A DNA stretch of 8,797 bases from NCBI GenBank assembly GCA_018065885.1, contig JAGHSL010000085.1:1-8797 (forward strand), in the 5' to 3' direction. Below are positions 1 through 6,957 of the stretch, one piece after another. Every line of letters starts with the position of its first letter. Positions within the stretch are counted from its first letter, which is position 1. The notes below the pieces were generated by a model. That model was not told the origin of the DNA. It did no database searches and saw only the letters and a program-made list of their open reading frames with translations. Origin of the DNA: Candidatus Limimorpha equi. GTDB taxonomy: Bacteria > Bacteroidota > Bacteroidia > Bacteroidales > F082. Made by a program: the position numbers and the translations under genes.

Positions 1-908
1 TCGTTGATGGAAAGCCCGACATTAGGGTCGGAACAGTTGAAACACACGTTAGCCATCATCGAATCGGCAATCCAGAAGAAAGTATCTTCGTATTGCATTA
101 TGTCGGAACCTTGCACTATCTTATTGAAAACCACCCTTTTTTCATGTTTTGAGAGCAAACCCGGAATCTGATCATAGATAGCCAGCACCTTCGAACGGTA
201 TTGGTTCCCGATTTTCATAATGTCCTCCCGATAAAGCCGCAAAATGTCACGCTTTTCTTCATCGCACGCAGTGAAATCCCTGCCGTTGTCCAAATAGACT
301 GACAATGGCTTGGGCATTCCACCAACAAGCATGTATTGGCGGAAAAGCAACATGGCCTTTCGATGCAAATCGGCGGTCAAAGGACGCTTCTTCTCAAAGC
401 ACAATTTAATGTAATCAACGAGCTGTTCTTCACCGAAAGCCCAACAGAATTCCTCAAAATCAAGCGGATACATCCTTATGCAACGTTCTTCCGAAGGAAT
501 CACGATGCCGGCGACATTCTCATGGATGGAAATCAACGAACCGGTTTCAATATAATCGTAGCGGCCATCCTTAACCAAATATTTCACCGCCTCACGCGCA
601 CGCGGATATTTCTGGACTTCATCAAAAATGATAAGCGACTCCCTTTCGTACAACTTCACCTTGAACTCACTGGAAATGAGCATGAAAAAAGTGTCAAGAT
701 CGTTGAGATTATGTTCAAAGGCCTCTTTTACGGCATCGCGAGCTTCAGCGAAATCGATGAGAATGTATGTTTTGTACTCGTTTTTAGCGAATTCTTCAAC
801 GATGGTTGACTTGCCAATTCGCCTCGCTCCTTCGATGAGCAAAGCCTTCTGTCCGCCAGTTCTTTTCCATTCCAAGAACTTTTGATATGCTTTTCTTTTG
901 AATATCAT
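1..908 (-). CDS. AAA+ ATPase, AAA_14/DUF4143-type, C-terminus cut by window edge
   Basis: I translated this gene by hand: the minus strand is open from an ATG at 908 (MIFKRKAYQKFLEWK...) to the left edge, giving 302 residues with no stop. Visible features are a Walker A motif EGARRIGKST (about residues 26-35, lysine 33), a Walker B segment SLIIFDEVQ (91-99, Asp96-Glu97), a sensor-like ETGSLIS (121-127) and the VGGMP stretch (195-199). In this order they are characteristic of the AAA_14 plus DUF4143 ATPases that are numerous in Bacteroidota. Family members are usually a little over 400 residues, so the C-terminal part, including the end of the DUF4143 region, lies outside the window. These proteins are cytosolic predicted ATPases whose cellular role is poorly defined; some resemble archaeal-type ATPases and have been suggested to bind DNA. 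The gene is divergent from the PHP/GT39 unit. Four phased repeats lie directly upstream, which suggests dedicated regulation. Family assignment is firm; function is unknown. Confidence 0.9.
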   Translation of the reverse strand, partial: MIFKRKAYQKFLEWKRTGGQKALLIEGARRIGKSTIVEEFAKNEYKTYILIDFAEARDAVKEAFEHNLNDLDTFFMLISSEFKVKLYERESLIIFDEVQKYPRAREAVKYLVKDGRYDYIETGSLISIHENVAGIVIPSEERCIRMYPLDFEEFCWAFGEEQLVDYIKLCFEKKRPLTADLHRKAMLLFRQYMLVGGMPKPLSVYLDNGRDFTACDEEKRDILRLYREDIMKIGNQYRSKVLAIYDQIPGLLSKHEKRVVFNKIVQGSDIMQYEDTFFWIADSMMANVCFNCSDPNVGLSIN

Positions 909-928
909 TATTTTACAATTATATTTCA

Positions 929-1044
929 GATAGTACGCAGGTGCAAAAATATATATTTTTCCGATAGTGCGCACGGTTTAAACAATAATTTTTTCCGATA
1001 GTGCGCAGGTAAACAAATGCTGTAAAATCCGATAGTGCGCAGGT
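929..1044. repeat. Four direct repeats with an exact 34-bp period upstream of the ATPase gene
   Basis: The core GATAGTGCGCAGGT begins at 929 (variant GATAGTACGCAGGT), 963 (GATAGTGCGCACGGT, one extra base), 997 and 1031, so every start-to-start step is 34 bp. Copies 2-4 carry CC in front of the core. The last two copies are identical over 16 bases (995-1010 and 1029-1044). The intervening 18-20 bases are AT-rich and differ from one another. Read toward the ATPase, the motif is ACCTGCGCACTATCGG. The array fills the 5' region of the ATPase gene and ends about 70 bp before the promoter of the divergent gene. The even spacing (just over three helical turns) suggests a cooperatively bound protein site, possibly for the ATPase itself or a partner. 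The binding role is inference; the repeat and its period are seen directly. Confidence 0.9.
944..951 (-). promoter_or_regulatory. Candidate -7 box of the ATPase gene
   Basis: On the minus strand this reads TATTTTTG, a match to the Bacteroidota -7 consensus TAnnTTTG, about 35 bases before the ATG at 908. No TTG lies at the usual 19-21 nt upstream; that stretch is occupied by repeat copy 2 (963-977), while copy 1 (929-942) covers the expected transcription start. If the box is real, proteins bound to the repeats would directly block or replace normal promoter recognition. The assignment is moderate because one hexamer-like match in AT-rich DNA can arise by chance. Confidence 0.45.
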
Positions 1045-1115
1045 ATTAGTTGTTTTTATAGCAAAGCTTGTGGCTTAAAATTCCACTTTCAGTTATGAGT
1101 TTACAGAAATTCTAC

Positions 1116-1123
1116 TACTTTTG
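1116..1123 (+). promoter_or_regulatory. -7 promoter box of the PHP/GT39 unit
   Basis: TACTTTTG matches TAnnTTTG exactly, in the very common TACTTTTGC form. A weak upstream TTA (1093-1095) sits 20 nt before it, where TTG is expected. Transcription would start near 1130, only a few bases before the ATG at 1134. This argues against translation starting at the upstream in-frame ATG at 1095 or earlier, and leaves 1134 or 1143 as the start. Confidence 0.65.
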
Positions 1124-1133
1124 CAGAAGAATA

Positions 1134-2390
1134 ATGGATTTTATGCAAAAAAAGAATCGTAAAAAAAGCTTTTGGTCTCGTTTTGGCCGAATGATGGCCT
1201 ACATTGGCATCGCTTTAATGATGCTGTTTTTGGGCATTTACCTCTCCACTCCGATTTATATTTTCAACGAACCTCGCCCTTTTTCCGGCGAATATCTCTA
1301 CAATCCTTATCAGAACATCAATCCAGACCAATGGAAGAAATACAATTTTCACTGCCATTCGCGGAGATTTTTCGGCTTGACCGACGGACGGCAAAGCAAA
1401 GAGCCTGTCATCGACAGCATCTATCAGTTTATGGGCTACGACCATTACGGCATCTCCGATTACATGAGCATCAACCGGCATAATGTTGAAAAAGAGGATT
1501 TTATACCAGCCTACGAACATGGTTACGGATTATTTCGCAAAACCCACCAGCTTTGCATCGGAGCAGAAAAAGTCTGGAAAATCGATTATCCTTTTGTGCA
1601 GAACCTTAATATAAAACAGCATGTAATCAACAAGTTGGGCGAACATTCGCGGTTCGTCATCCCCGCCCATGCTTCGTTCACCGATGCTTACAAGCCGAAG
1701 GAAATGGCTTATCTGAGCAATTACCGGTTGCTCGAAATCCTGAATCCTTACGGAATTGCCATCGAACATTGGGACGTTGCCTTGTCAAACGGTCACCGCG
1801 TTTACGGCATCGGCAGCGACGACACGCACAACGTGTTGAATCCGCATGAAGTTGCGCGAAACATTACGGTTATCAACGTGCCCGACATGAAAGAGGAAAC
1901 CGTTTGTGATGCACTTGAAAAAGGCCAATCCTACGTCCTGAAATGCGACAACGAATATTATTATCATTTGCCTTTCGAAATCATGTCGAAAGATTTGCGG
2001 TCGGCGGCTTATCTGAAAATGGCGAAACTGTCGGGCGACACATTATTTGTTGAAACATCGGCTGATTTGGTCAAGGCGGTGGATTTCATCGGCCAAGACG
2101 GAAAGACGCTCAAAACGCAGGAAAACGTCAAGACGGCTTTTTATGTCATCCAACCCGAAGACACCTATGTCAGGACACGCATCGACCTCAACGACTATCA
2201 GCACATCTATCTGAATCCCGTCACGCGACATTTTTCTTCAATCATCATCGACACGCGCCTCGATTCAGTCAACGTGGTACTGACCACACTTTATTATCTG
2301 GTTTACGCTGTCGTTCTGATTATTATCATCAGATACGCCATCAGAAAAATGAAAGCTAAGAAAAACGACAGCAACCCGACAAAACACTGA
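1134..2390 (+). CDS. Membrane-anchored PHP-domain phosphoesterase-like protein
   Basis: This 418-residue protein has a basic N-terminus, a membrane helix at about residues 20-39, a large soluble domain, and a second helix at about 379-403 followed by a lysine-rich tail. The soluble domain carries PHP-superfamily metal-binding motifs in the expected order: FHCHS (His73, His75), ISDY (Asp109), GAE (Glu145), PAHAS (His179) and GSDDTH (Asp229/230, His232). PHP domains are metal-dependent phosphatases or phosphoesterases. With positively charged residues flanking both helices on the outer ends, the likely topology is both termini in the cytoplasm and the catalytic domain in the periplasm. About 115 residues after the last motif (roughly 265-375) are extra and look beta-rich, possibly a small accessory domain. 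The next gene, a GT39-type glycosyltransferase, starts 30 bp downstream and is probably co-transcribed, pointing to an envelope phospholipid or polyprenyl-phosphate substrate (inference). The start at 1134 is set by the promoter box at 1116-1123; 1143 is the alternative. Confidence 0.8.
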   Translation: MDFMQKKNRKKSFWSRFGRMMAYIGIALMMLFLGIYLSTPIYIFNEPRPFSGEYLYNPYQNINPDQWKKYNFHCHSRRFFGLTDGRQSKEPVIDSIYQFMGYDHYGISDYMSINRHNVEKEDFIPAYEHGYGLFRKTHQLCIGAEKVWKIDYPFVQNLNIKQHVINKLGEHSRFVIPAHASFTDAYKPKEMAYLSNYRLLEILNPYGIAIEHWDVALSNGHRVYGIGSDDTHNVLNPHEVARNITVINVPDMKEETVCDALEKGQSYVLKCDNEYYYHLPFEIMSKDLRSAAYLKMAKLSGDTLFVETSADLVKAVDFIGQDGKTLKTQENVKTAFYVIQPEDTYVRTRIDLNDYQHIYLNPVTRHFSSIIIDTRLDSVNVVLTTLYYLVYAVVLIIIIRYAIRKMKAKKNDSNPTKH

Positions 2391-2420
2391 TTCATCAAAC
2401 AGATAGGCAAAAATCTCATC

Positions 2421-4004
2421 ATGAAACAATACGACGAACAACACATCAACAGGACACTTTTTTGGCTGCTCATTATCAGTGCCTTGCTACGAGGCTTTCT
2501 GGCAGCTTGGCTTGAATTCGGCAACGACGAAGTCTATTATTGGACCTACGCCAAATTTCCTGACTGGAGCCATTTCGACCATCCGGGCATGGTGGGCTGG
2601 ATGATACAACTGTTCAGCCTTAACCTGCTGTTCGACAGCGAGTTTTTCATCCGCCTTTCCTCCGTGATTTTCATGACGGCCAACACCTACATCATTTTCC
2701 GCATCGCGAAAGAAATAAAAGATGCACAAGCCGGACTATATGCCGCTTTCTTGTACACTGCCTCCATTTATGCCTTTGTCATCACGGGCGTTTTCATCAT
2801 GCCTGACACGCCGATGAGCCTTTTCTGGCTCTTGGGTTTCTGGATGTTTACCAAATATTTTACCGCCGAAAAGCCTAAAAACCTGCATCTTATGTTAGCA
2901 GGACTATTTTGCGGACTTTGCATTTTATCGAAATACACAGGCGCATTCCTTTGGGTCGGTGCCGGACTTTACATTCTGCTTTTTGACAGAAAACAACTGA
3001 AAAATCCCATTTTGTATCTTTCGATTTTCATTACCGCAATATGCTGTTTCCCAATATTATACTGGAACTACCAAAACGATTTCATCAGTTTCAGTTTCCA
3101 CAGCGATAGGGTCAGCCTTTTTGCGAAACCCACCTTTAATTATATAGGTACTGAACTTGCCGGCGAATTTTTCTACAACAATCCCGTGAATTTTGTCCTG
3201 ACCATCATTGCAATCATTGCACTGATTAAGAAAAAGATAAACATTGACAAACCCACAAAACGCTTGCTTTTGCTCACCACACTGCCAATGATATTTCTGT
3301 TTTGGTTTTTCGCCCTGACAAGAGCCACTTTGCCGCATTGGAGCGCACCCGCCTACGTCTTGCTCATTTTACTCATTTCGTGTTACTTGCGAGATGAAAA
3401 CATAGAAAAAAACGGCTTCCCGAAATCCATAAAAGCAGCCGTTATCGTTGTGGCTTGCGTTGCCATAATCGGTTCCTTGGAAATAAAAACTGGTTTCATT
3501 CCTTTGGACAAGCACACGGAAGAACTCAAGATTGGAAGGGATGATTTCACTATCGACATGTACGGCTGGCGGCAATTAGGCGAGAAATTCGCGGCTTTCC
3601 GACAAGAAAAAATCGCCGAAGGCATCATGGCTGAAGACGACCAGATTGTGGCAAGCGAATGGTTCCCAGCTGCCAATTTAGACTATTATGTAGCGCGTCC
3701 TTTAGGTATGGAAGTATTCGGCATGGGTACGCCCGAAGGCATTCATAAATACCTATGGATAAACGACATACGCGGTGGTTTTGAAGTTGGCGAAAGTTTC
3801 TGGTTCCTTTCTGATTCACGCTATTATAAAGACCCTGCAGAAATCTACCGATGGGAAAATTTCGAAAAAACCGAACTGCTTGGCGTCATTCCTATTGAAC
3901 GCTGCGGAAAAACCGCAAAGAACTTTTTCGTTTTCAAATGCGAAAATCTTCTGTATTGCCCAAAGGGTTTGGACGAGATGAAAGCGGAAAACGGACTCAA
4001 ATAA
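2421..4004 (+). CDS. GT39-family (ArnT/PMT-like) membrane glycosyltransferase
   Basis: This 527-residue polytopic protein belongs to the PMT_2/GT39 group, which transfers a sugar from a polyprenyl-phosphate donor to a lipid or protein on the periplasmic face. Hallmarks are GNDEVYYW after the first helix (about residues 34-41; Asp36-Glu37 is the catalytic acidic pair of the first periplasmic loop), HFDHPGMVGW (51-60), MPDTP (127-131), LSKYTG (169-174) and a YWNYQNDFISFSFHSDR-like loop near 214-230. Many hydrophobic helices fill residues 12 to about 355. A soluble C-terminal domain of about 170 residues follows, as in ArnT-type enzymes, and includes a WFPAANLDYY segment. Length fits the family. 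The gene follows the PHP phosphoesterase gene by 30 bp on the same strand with no promoter seen between, suggesting a joint role in modifying an envelope lipid or glycan. The sugar and acceptor cannot be read from sequence; an arnT symbol would be over-specific. Confidence 0.88.
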   Translation: MKQYDEQHINRTLFWLLIISALLRGFLAAWLEFGNDEVYYWTYAKFPDWSHFDHPGMVGWMIQLFSLNLLFDSEFFIRLSSVIFMTANTYIIFRIAKEIKDAQAGLYAAFLYTASIYAFVITGVFIMPDTPMSLFWLLGFWMFTKYFTAEKPKNLHLMLAGLFCGLCILSKYTGAFLWVGAGLYILLFDRKQLKNPILYLSIFITAICCFPILYWNYQNDFISFSFHSDRVSLFAKPTFNYIGTELAGEFFYNNPVNFVLTIIAIIALIKKKINIDKPTKRLLLLTTLPMIFLFWFFALTRATLPHWSAPAYVLLILLISCYLRDENIEKNGFPKSIKAAVIVVACVAIIGSLEIKTGFIPLDKHTEELKIGRDDFTIDMYGWRQLGEKFAAFRQEKIAEGIMAEDDQIVASEWFPAANLDYYVARPLGMEVFGMGTPEGIHKYLWINDIRGGFEVGESFWFLSDSRYYKDPAEIYRWENFEKTELLGVIPIERCGKTAKNFFVFKCENLLYCPKGLDEMKAENGLK

Positions 4005-4039
4005 ATAATGAGAGGTCTGCAATGCAAACCTCTCATTAT
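4005..4039. terminator. Inverted repeat between convergent genes, probable bidirectional terminator
   Basis: ATAATGAGAGGT (4005-4016) and ACCTCTCATTAT (4028-4039) form a perfect 12-bp stem with an 11-nt loop. It starts directly after the GT39 stop codon and ends 19 bp before the pepT stop, so it could end transcription from both sides. There is no strong T tract on either strand, only AT-rich flanks, so termination efficiency is uncertain. The stem itself is certain. Confidence 0.7.
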
Positions 4040-4058
4040 CAATATTCTGAAAAACAGC

Positions 4059-5276
4059 TTATTCAGCAAACAGCCTGATGATGTTCAGAATCACTTCCGA
4101 AGCCTTTTCCATGCTTTCCAATGGCACATATTCCAACTTACCGTGGAAATTGTGACCGCCGGCAAAAATGTTCGGGCAAGGCAAACCCATGAACGAAAGG
4201 TTGGCACCATCGGTGCCGCCACGAATCGGCTGAACTTTCGGCTTAATGCCAGCCATTTCGATGGCCTTGATGGCACGCTCAACGATGAAGAAATGTGGCT
4301 CAACTTCCTGACGCATATTGTAATACTGATGCTTCAGTTCGAGTTTCACGACATCGCCGTATTTCTTATTCAGAAATTCAGCGATTGAAGTGATGAGGGC
4401 TTTCTTATCCTCGAATTTTGTCCTGTCGTGGTCGCGGATGATGTACGACATCGTGGTTTCTTCAACCGTTCCGTTGATTTCGGTCAGGTGGAAGAAACCT
4501 TCATAGCCTTGCGTGTAACGCGGACGTTGCTCGACGGGCAACATGGCGTTGAGTTCCATGGCAATCAGCATCGAGTTGACCATCTTGTCCTTGCCATAGC
4601 CTGGGTGGATGTTGCTGCCTTGGACATGAATCTTGGCGGCTGCGGCATTGAAGTTCTCGTATTCTAGTTCGCCGATTTCGCCACCGTCCATCGTGTAGGC
4701 ATATTTGGCGCCGAATTTCTGGACATCGAACTTGGCCACACCGCGTCCGATTTCCTCGTCAGGTGTAAAACCAATCTTGATTTCGCCATGCTTGAATTCA
4801 GGATGTTCCATCATGTATTGTGCGGCAAACATGATTTCGGCCACGCCGGCCTTATCGTCGGCACCGAGCAAAGTCGTGCCGTCGGTGGTAATCATCGTCT
4901 GGCCTTTATATTGCTGCATTTCAGGAAATTCGGCAACGCGGAGAACGATGTTCTTTTCGGCATTCAGGACGATGTCGCCACCATCGTAATTCTTCACAAT
5001 CTGCGGTTTAATGTTGGCTCCCGAAGCGTCAGGTGACGTGTCGACATGGGCAATGAAACCGATGGCCGGAATTTCCTTTTCGGAGTTCGATGGAATGGTA
5101 GCCATCACATAGCCATATTCGTCAAGGTCAGCTTGGATGCCCAAGGCTTGCAATTCGTCGCGCAACATGCGGAGCAAGTCGAACTGGCGCATGGTACTGG
5201 GCTGTGTTTCGGAGTTTTCGTCGGAGGTCGTCTCAACGGAGACATATCTCAAGAATTTGTCTAATAAATTTTCCAT
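4059..5276 (-). CDS. pepT: Peptidase T (tripeptide aminopeptidase)
   Basis: This 405-residue cytosolic M20B zinc peptidase removes the N-terminal residue of tripeptides, supporting peptide nutrition and turnover. The di-zinc centre is visible: IAHVDTS (His77, Asp79), LGADDKAG (Asp140), TPDEEIG (Glu174 as general base, Glu175), TMDGG (Asp197) and GGHNFHG (His378). The dimerisation or lid domain is inserted at about 208-320 and contains NIHPG (222-226), also typical of PepT. Length is within a few residues of the characterised enterobacterial enzymes, so the gene looks intact. It is transcribed alone from the promoter at 5299-5328 and is convergent with the GT39 gene. The ATG at 5276 gives the expected MENLLDKFLRYVSVETTSDE-like N-terminus, and no alternative start is needed. 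Confidence 0.97.
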   Translation of the reverse strand: MENLLDKFLRYVSVETTSDENSETQPSTMRQFDLLRMLRDELQALGIQADLDEYGYVMATIPSNSEKEIPAIGFIAHVDTSPDASGANIKPQIVKNYDGGDIVLNAEKNIVLRVAEFPEMQQYKGQTMITTDGTTLLGADDKAGVAEIMFAAQYMMEHPEFKHGEIKIGFTPDEEIGRGVAKFDVQKFGAKYAYTMDGGEIGELEYENFNAAAAKIHVQGSNIHPGYGKDKMVNSMLIAMELNAMLPVEQRPRYTQGYEGFFHLTEINGTVEETTMSYIIRDHDRTKFEDKKALITSIAEFLNKKYGDVVKLELKHQYYNMRQEVEPHFFIVERAIKAIEMAGIKPKVQPIRGGTDGANLSFMGLPCPNIFAGGHNFHGKLEYVPLESMEKASEVILNIIRLFAE

Positions 5277-5298
5277 GATGATTTTGAATTTGTTGGCA

Positions 5299-5328
5299 CA
5301 AAAATACGGGTTTTAAATGAAAACGCAA
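5299..5328 (-). promoter_or_regulatory. pepT promoter (-33 TTG and -7 TATTTTTG)
   Basis: On the minus strand TTG (5326-5328) is followed by 19 nt and then TATTTTTG (5299-5306). This matches the Bacteroidota primary-sigma arrangement of a TTG-type -33 box 19-21 nt before TAnnTTTG. The predicted transcription start near 5292 leaves a leader of about 15 nt before the ATG. This is the best-formed promoter in the window. Confidence 0.75.
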
Positions 5329-5353
5329 TTTTTCAAATCAAAATTATGCTGCA

Positions 5354-5471
5354 AAATGAGTTTTCTCATTTCGACACCGTCACTCCCTAAAAAAAGTGTC
5401 AATGGGCAGCAAATCATGTTGCTGAGTTGTAAACTAAATTTTTTGCTCACCTACTTATCCTAATTGTAGGT
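5354..5471. other. Cluster of four short hairpins in the folC-pepT spacer
   Basis: Four consecutive potential stem-loops lie between the pepT promoter and the larger hairpin after folC: AAATGAG/CTCATTT (5354-5360/5365-5371, TTTT loop), GACAC/GTGTC (5373-5377/5396-5400), CAGCAA/TTGCTG (5407-5412/5419-5424) and ACCTAC/GTAGGT (5449-5454/5466-5471). The last is followed on the plus strand by a short T run (to 5475), so it resembles a weak intrinsic terminator reading rightward, although no plus-strand gene is seen here. No convincing ORF or promoter was found. It may be the 3' untranslated region of folC, a decayed repeat or a small structured RNA; nothing in the sequence decides between these. 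Confidence 0.4.
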
Positions 5472-5486
5472 TTTTCCCCGCGTCTT

Positions 5487-5542
5487 ATCCTTGTCAGGGG
5501 TCGACTGGATGTCGTAGGAGAAAGGAAACCCCTGACAGGGAT
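5487..5542. repeat. 15-bp inverted repeat with nested stem, just 3' of folC
   Basis: ATCCTTGTCAGGGGT (5487-5501) pairs with ACCCCTGACAGGGAT (5528-5542): 15 pairs with a single G·T wobble. The 26-nt loop contains a second stem CGAC/GTCG (5502-5505/5511-5514). It begins 26 bp beyond the folC stop codon, so it could act as a transcript-end structure or terminator for folC. However, no T tract follows on the minus strand; the next bases there read TAAGACGCGGGG. A REP-like element or small RNA hairpin is the alternative. The structure is certain, its role is not. Confidence 0.6.
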
Positions 5543-5567
5543 TAAATGATATAAGCATCAGCCTCTT

Positions 5568-6854
5568 TTATACCACTTCTGCAACGGTGAAATTGCTGCC
5601 GCCGATGAAAACCACGTCGTCGAAATGGGCGGCATTGACTGCCGAACGGTAGGCGTGGCTCACCGATTCGTAGACCTGTCCCCGCAAGCCGTAGGAGAAG
5701 GCTTTCTCGGCCAAAATGTTGGCATCCAGACCTCTTGGAATGTCGGCCTTGCAGAAATAGTATTCGCAGTTGCGAGGCAGGAGCTGCAAAACGTGGTCGA
5801 TGTCCTTGTCGTTGACCATGCCGATGACGAAATGCAGCTTTTCGTAATGCATTTCAGCCAATTGGCGCACGACTTCCGTGATGCCCGCCACGTTGTGCCC
5901 CGTGTCGGCGATGGTGAGCGGGTCGTTGCCGAGAATCTGCCAGCGGCCCATGAGGTGGGTGTTGTGAATCACCTTGGCAATGCCTTCGCGGATGTCGCCG
6001 TCGGAAATGCTGAATTTCTTGCGCAGCAGATCCAAGGCGCAGATGACGGTGGTGAGATTTTTCTGCTGGTAGTTGCCCATAAGCGGTATCTCGATGGCTT
6101 CAAGATAAAGCTCGCTGTTTTTCCAAAGGTCGAATTTCTGGACAGTGTTCGATTCAATGTGAATCTTGTCACAGTCGAAAATTTGATCGGCGAAACAAAT
6201 CGGGCTGTTGCACTCGCGGGCTTTGTCTTCAAACACTTGGTGTGTTTCGGGCTGCGTTTCGCCAATCACCACAGGAATGTTGGGCTTGATGATGCCTGCC
6301 TTTTCACCGGCAATCTTTTCCATGGTGTCGCCCAAAAACTTCACATGGTCGAGGCCAATGTTGGTGATGACACTCACTTCGGGCGTGATGAGGTTGGTGG
6401 AGTCTAAGCGTCCGCCCATGCCCACTTCCACGATGGCGATGTCGACTTGTTCTTTGGCGAAATAATCGAAGGCCATGCCGACGGTCATTTCGAAGAACGA
6501 GAGTTCCATTTTCTCAAACTCGTACTTGTGTGTCTCAATGAAACTGACGACTTTGTCTTCTGGAATCATCTCACCGTTGATGCGGATGCGTTCGCGGAAA
6601 TCGCGCAAATGTGGTGAAGTGTAAAGGCCTGTCTTGTAGCCTGCTTCCTGAAATACGGAAGCCAGCATGTGCGAGGTCGAGCCTTTGCCGTTGGTGCCGG
6701 CGACGTGGACCGACTTGAATTTCCGGTGCGGGTTGTCTAATAGGTCGAGTAACTGTATGGTGTTGTTTAGATCGGCTTTGTAAGCAGCACCTCCAATTCG
6801 TTGATACATTGGAAGTTTGTTGAACATCCAGTCAAGTGTTTCTGTGTAGTTCAT
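5568..6854 (-). CDS. folC: Folylpolyglutamate synthase / dihydrofolate synthase
   Basis: This 428-residue cytosolic Mur-ligase-family enzyme adds L-glutamate to dihydropteroate and/or to folates using ATP, retaining folate in the cell. Visible motifs are HVAGTNGKGST (P-loop, about 50-60, Lys57), YTSPHLRDFRERIRING (78-94), GMGGRLDSTN (145-154, metal and ATP site), NIGLDH (165-170), GEKAGIIK (183-190, Lys185 the probable carbamylated lysine), GRWQ (303-306), DTGHN (317-321, start of the C-terminal glutamate-binding domain), VIGMVNDKD (343-351) and a terminal GGSNFTVAEVV. Length and motif order are complete. The ATG at 6854 gives the usual MNYTETLDWMFNKLP-type start. It lies 103 bp downstream of the toxin gene on the same strand. 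I found no well-formed promoter in that gap, so it may depend on transcription from tonB or the toxin-antitoxin module. Confidence 0.97.
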   Translation of the reverse strand: MNYTETLDWMFNKLPMYQRIGGAAYKADLNNTIQLLDLLDNPHRKFKSVHVAGTNGKGSTSHMLASVFQEAGYKTGLYTSPHLRDFRERIRINGEMIPEDKVVSFIETHKYEFEKMELSFFEMTVGMAFDYFAKEQVDIAIVEVGMGGRLDSTNLITPEVSVITNIGLDHVKFLGDTMEKIAGEKAGIIKPNIPVVIGETQPETHQVFEDKARECNSPICFADQIFDCDKIHIESNTVQKFDLWKNSELYLEAIEIPLMGNYQQKNLTTVICALDLLRKKFSISDGDIREGIAKVIHNTHLMGRWQILGNDPLTIADTGHNVAGITEVVRQLAEMHYEKLHFVIGMVNDKDIDHVLQLLPRNCEYYFCKADIPRGLDANILAEKAFSYGLRGQVYESVSHAYRSAVNAAHFDDVVFIGGSNFTVAEVV

Positions 6855-6957
6855 GTGCGTGGGATTTAAAATTCAAGATTTAAAGATTTGACTTGTGGAC
6901 AATTAGACAATTGGAATTTTAGATGCTAATAACAAATTATGCTATTCTGTGGTTAAA

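Noticed and set aside
336..809. 157-codon open frame on the plus strand near the left edge
   Set aside because: It is antisense to the ATPase gene, whose Walker A and B motifs lie on the minus strand across the same bases.
929..1044. Miniature CRISPR array
   Set aside because: The conserved part is only 14-16 bp, the spacers are about 18-20 bp and AT-rich, and no cas gene is present. The phased regulatory-repeat reading fits better.
1068..1133. Upstream extension of the PHP protein (starts at 1068 or 1095)
   Set aside because: The TACTTTTG promoter box at 1116-1123 lies inside this stretch, so a transcript from it would begin after these codons.
4008..4388. 126-codon plus-strand frame after the GT39 gene
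   Set aside because: It runs through the terminator hairpin and antisense to the pepT 3' end, with no domain features.
5625..6407. 260-codon open frame on the plus strand
   Set aside because: It lies antisense within folC, whose motifs are complete. The predicted protein has no recognisable domain, and its openness follows from folC codon use.
6855..6957. Promoter or terminator between the toxin gene and folC
   Set aside because: Only near-matches such as TAATTTG and short direct repeats (AATTGTC, ATGCTA) were seen. None has correct spacing or a convincing stem with a T run.
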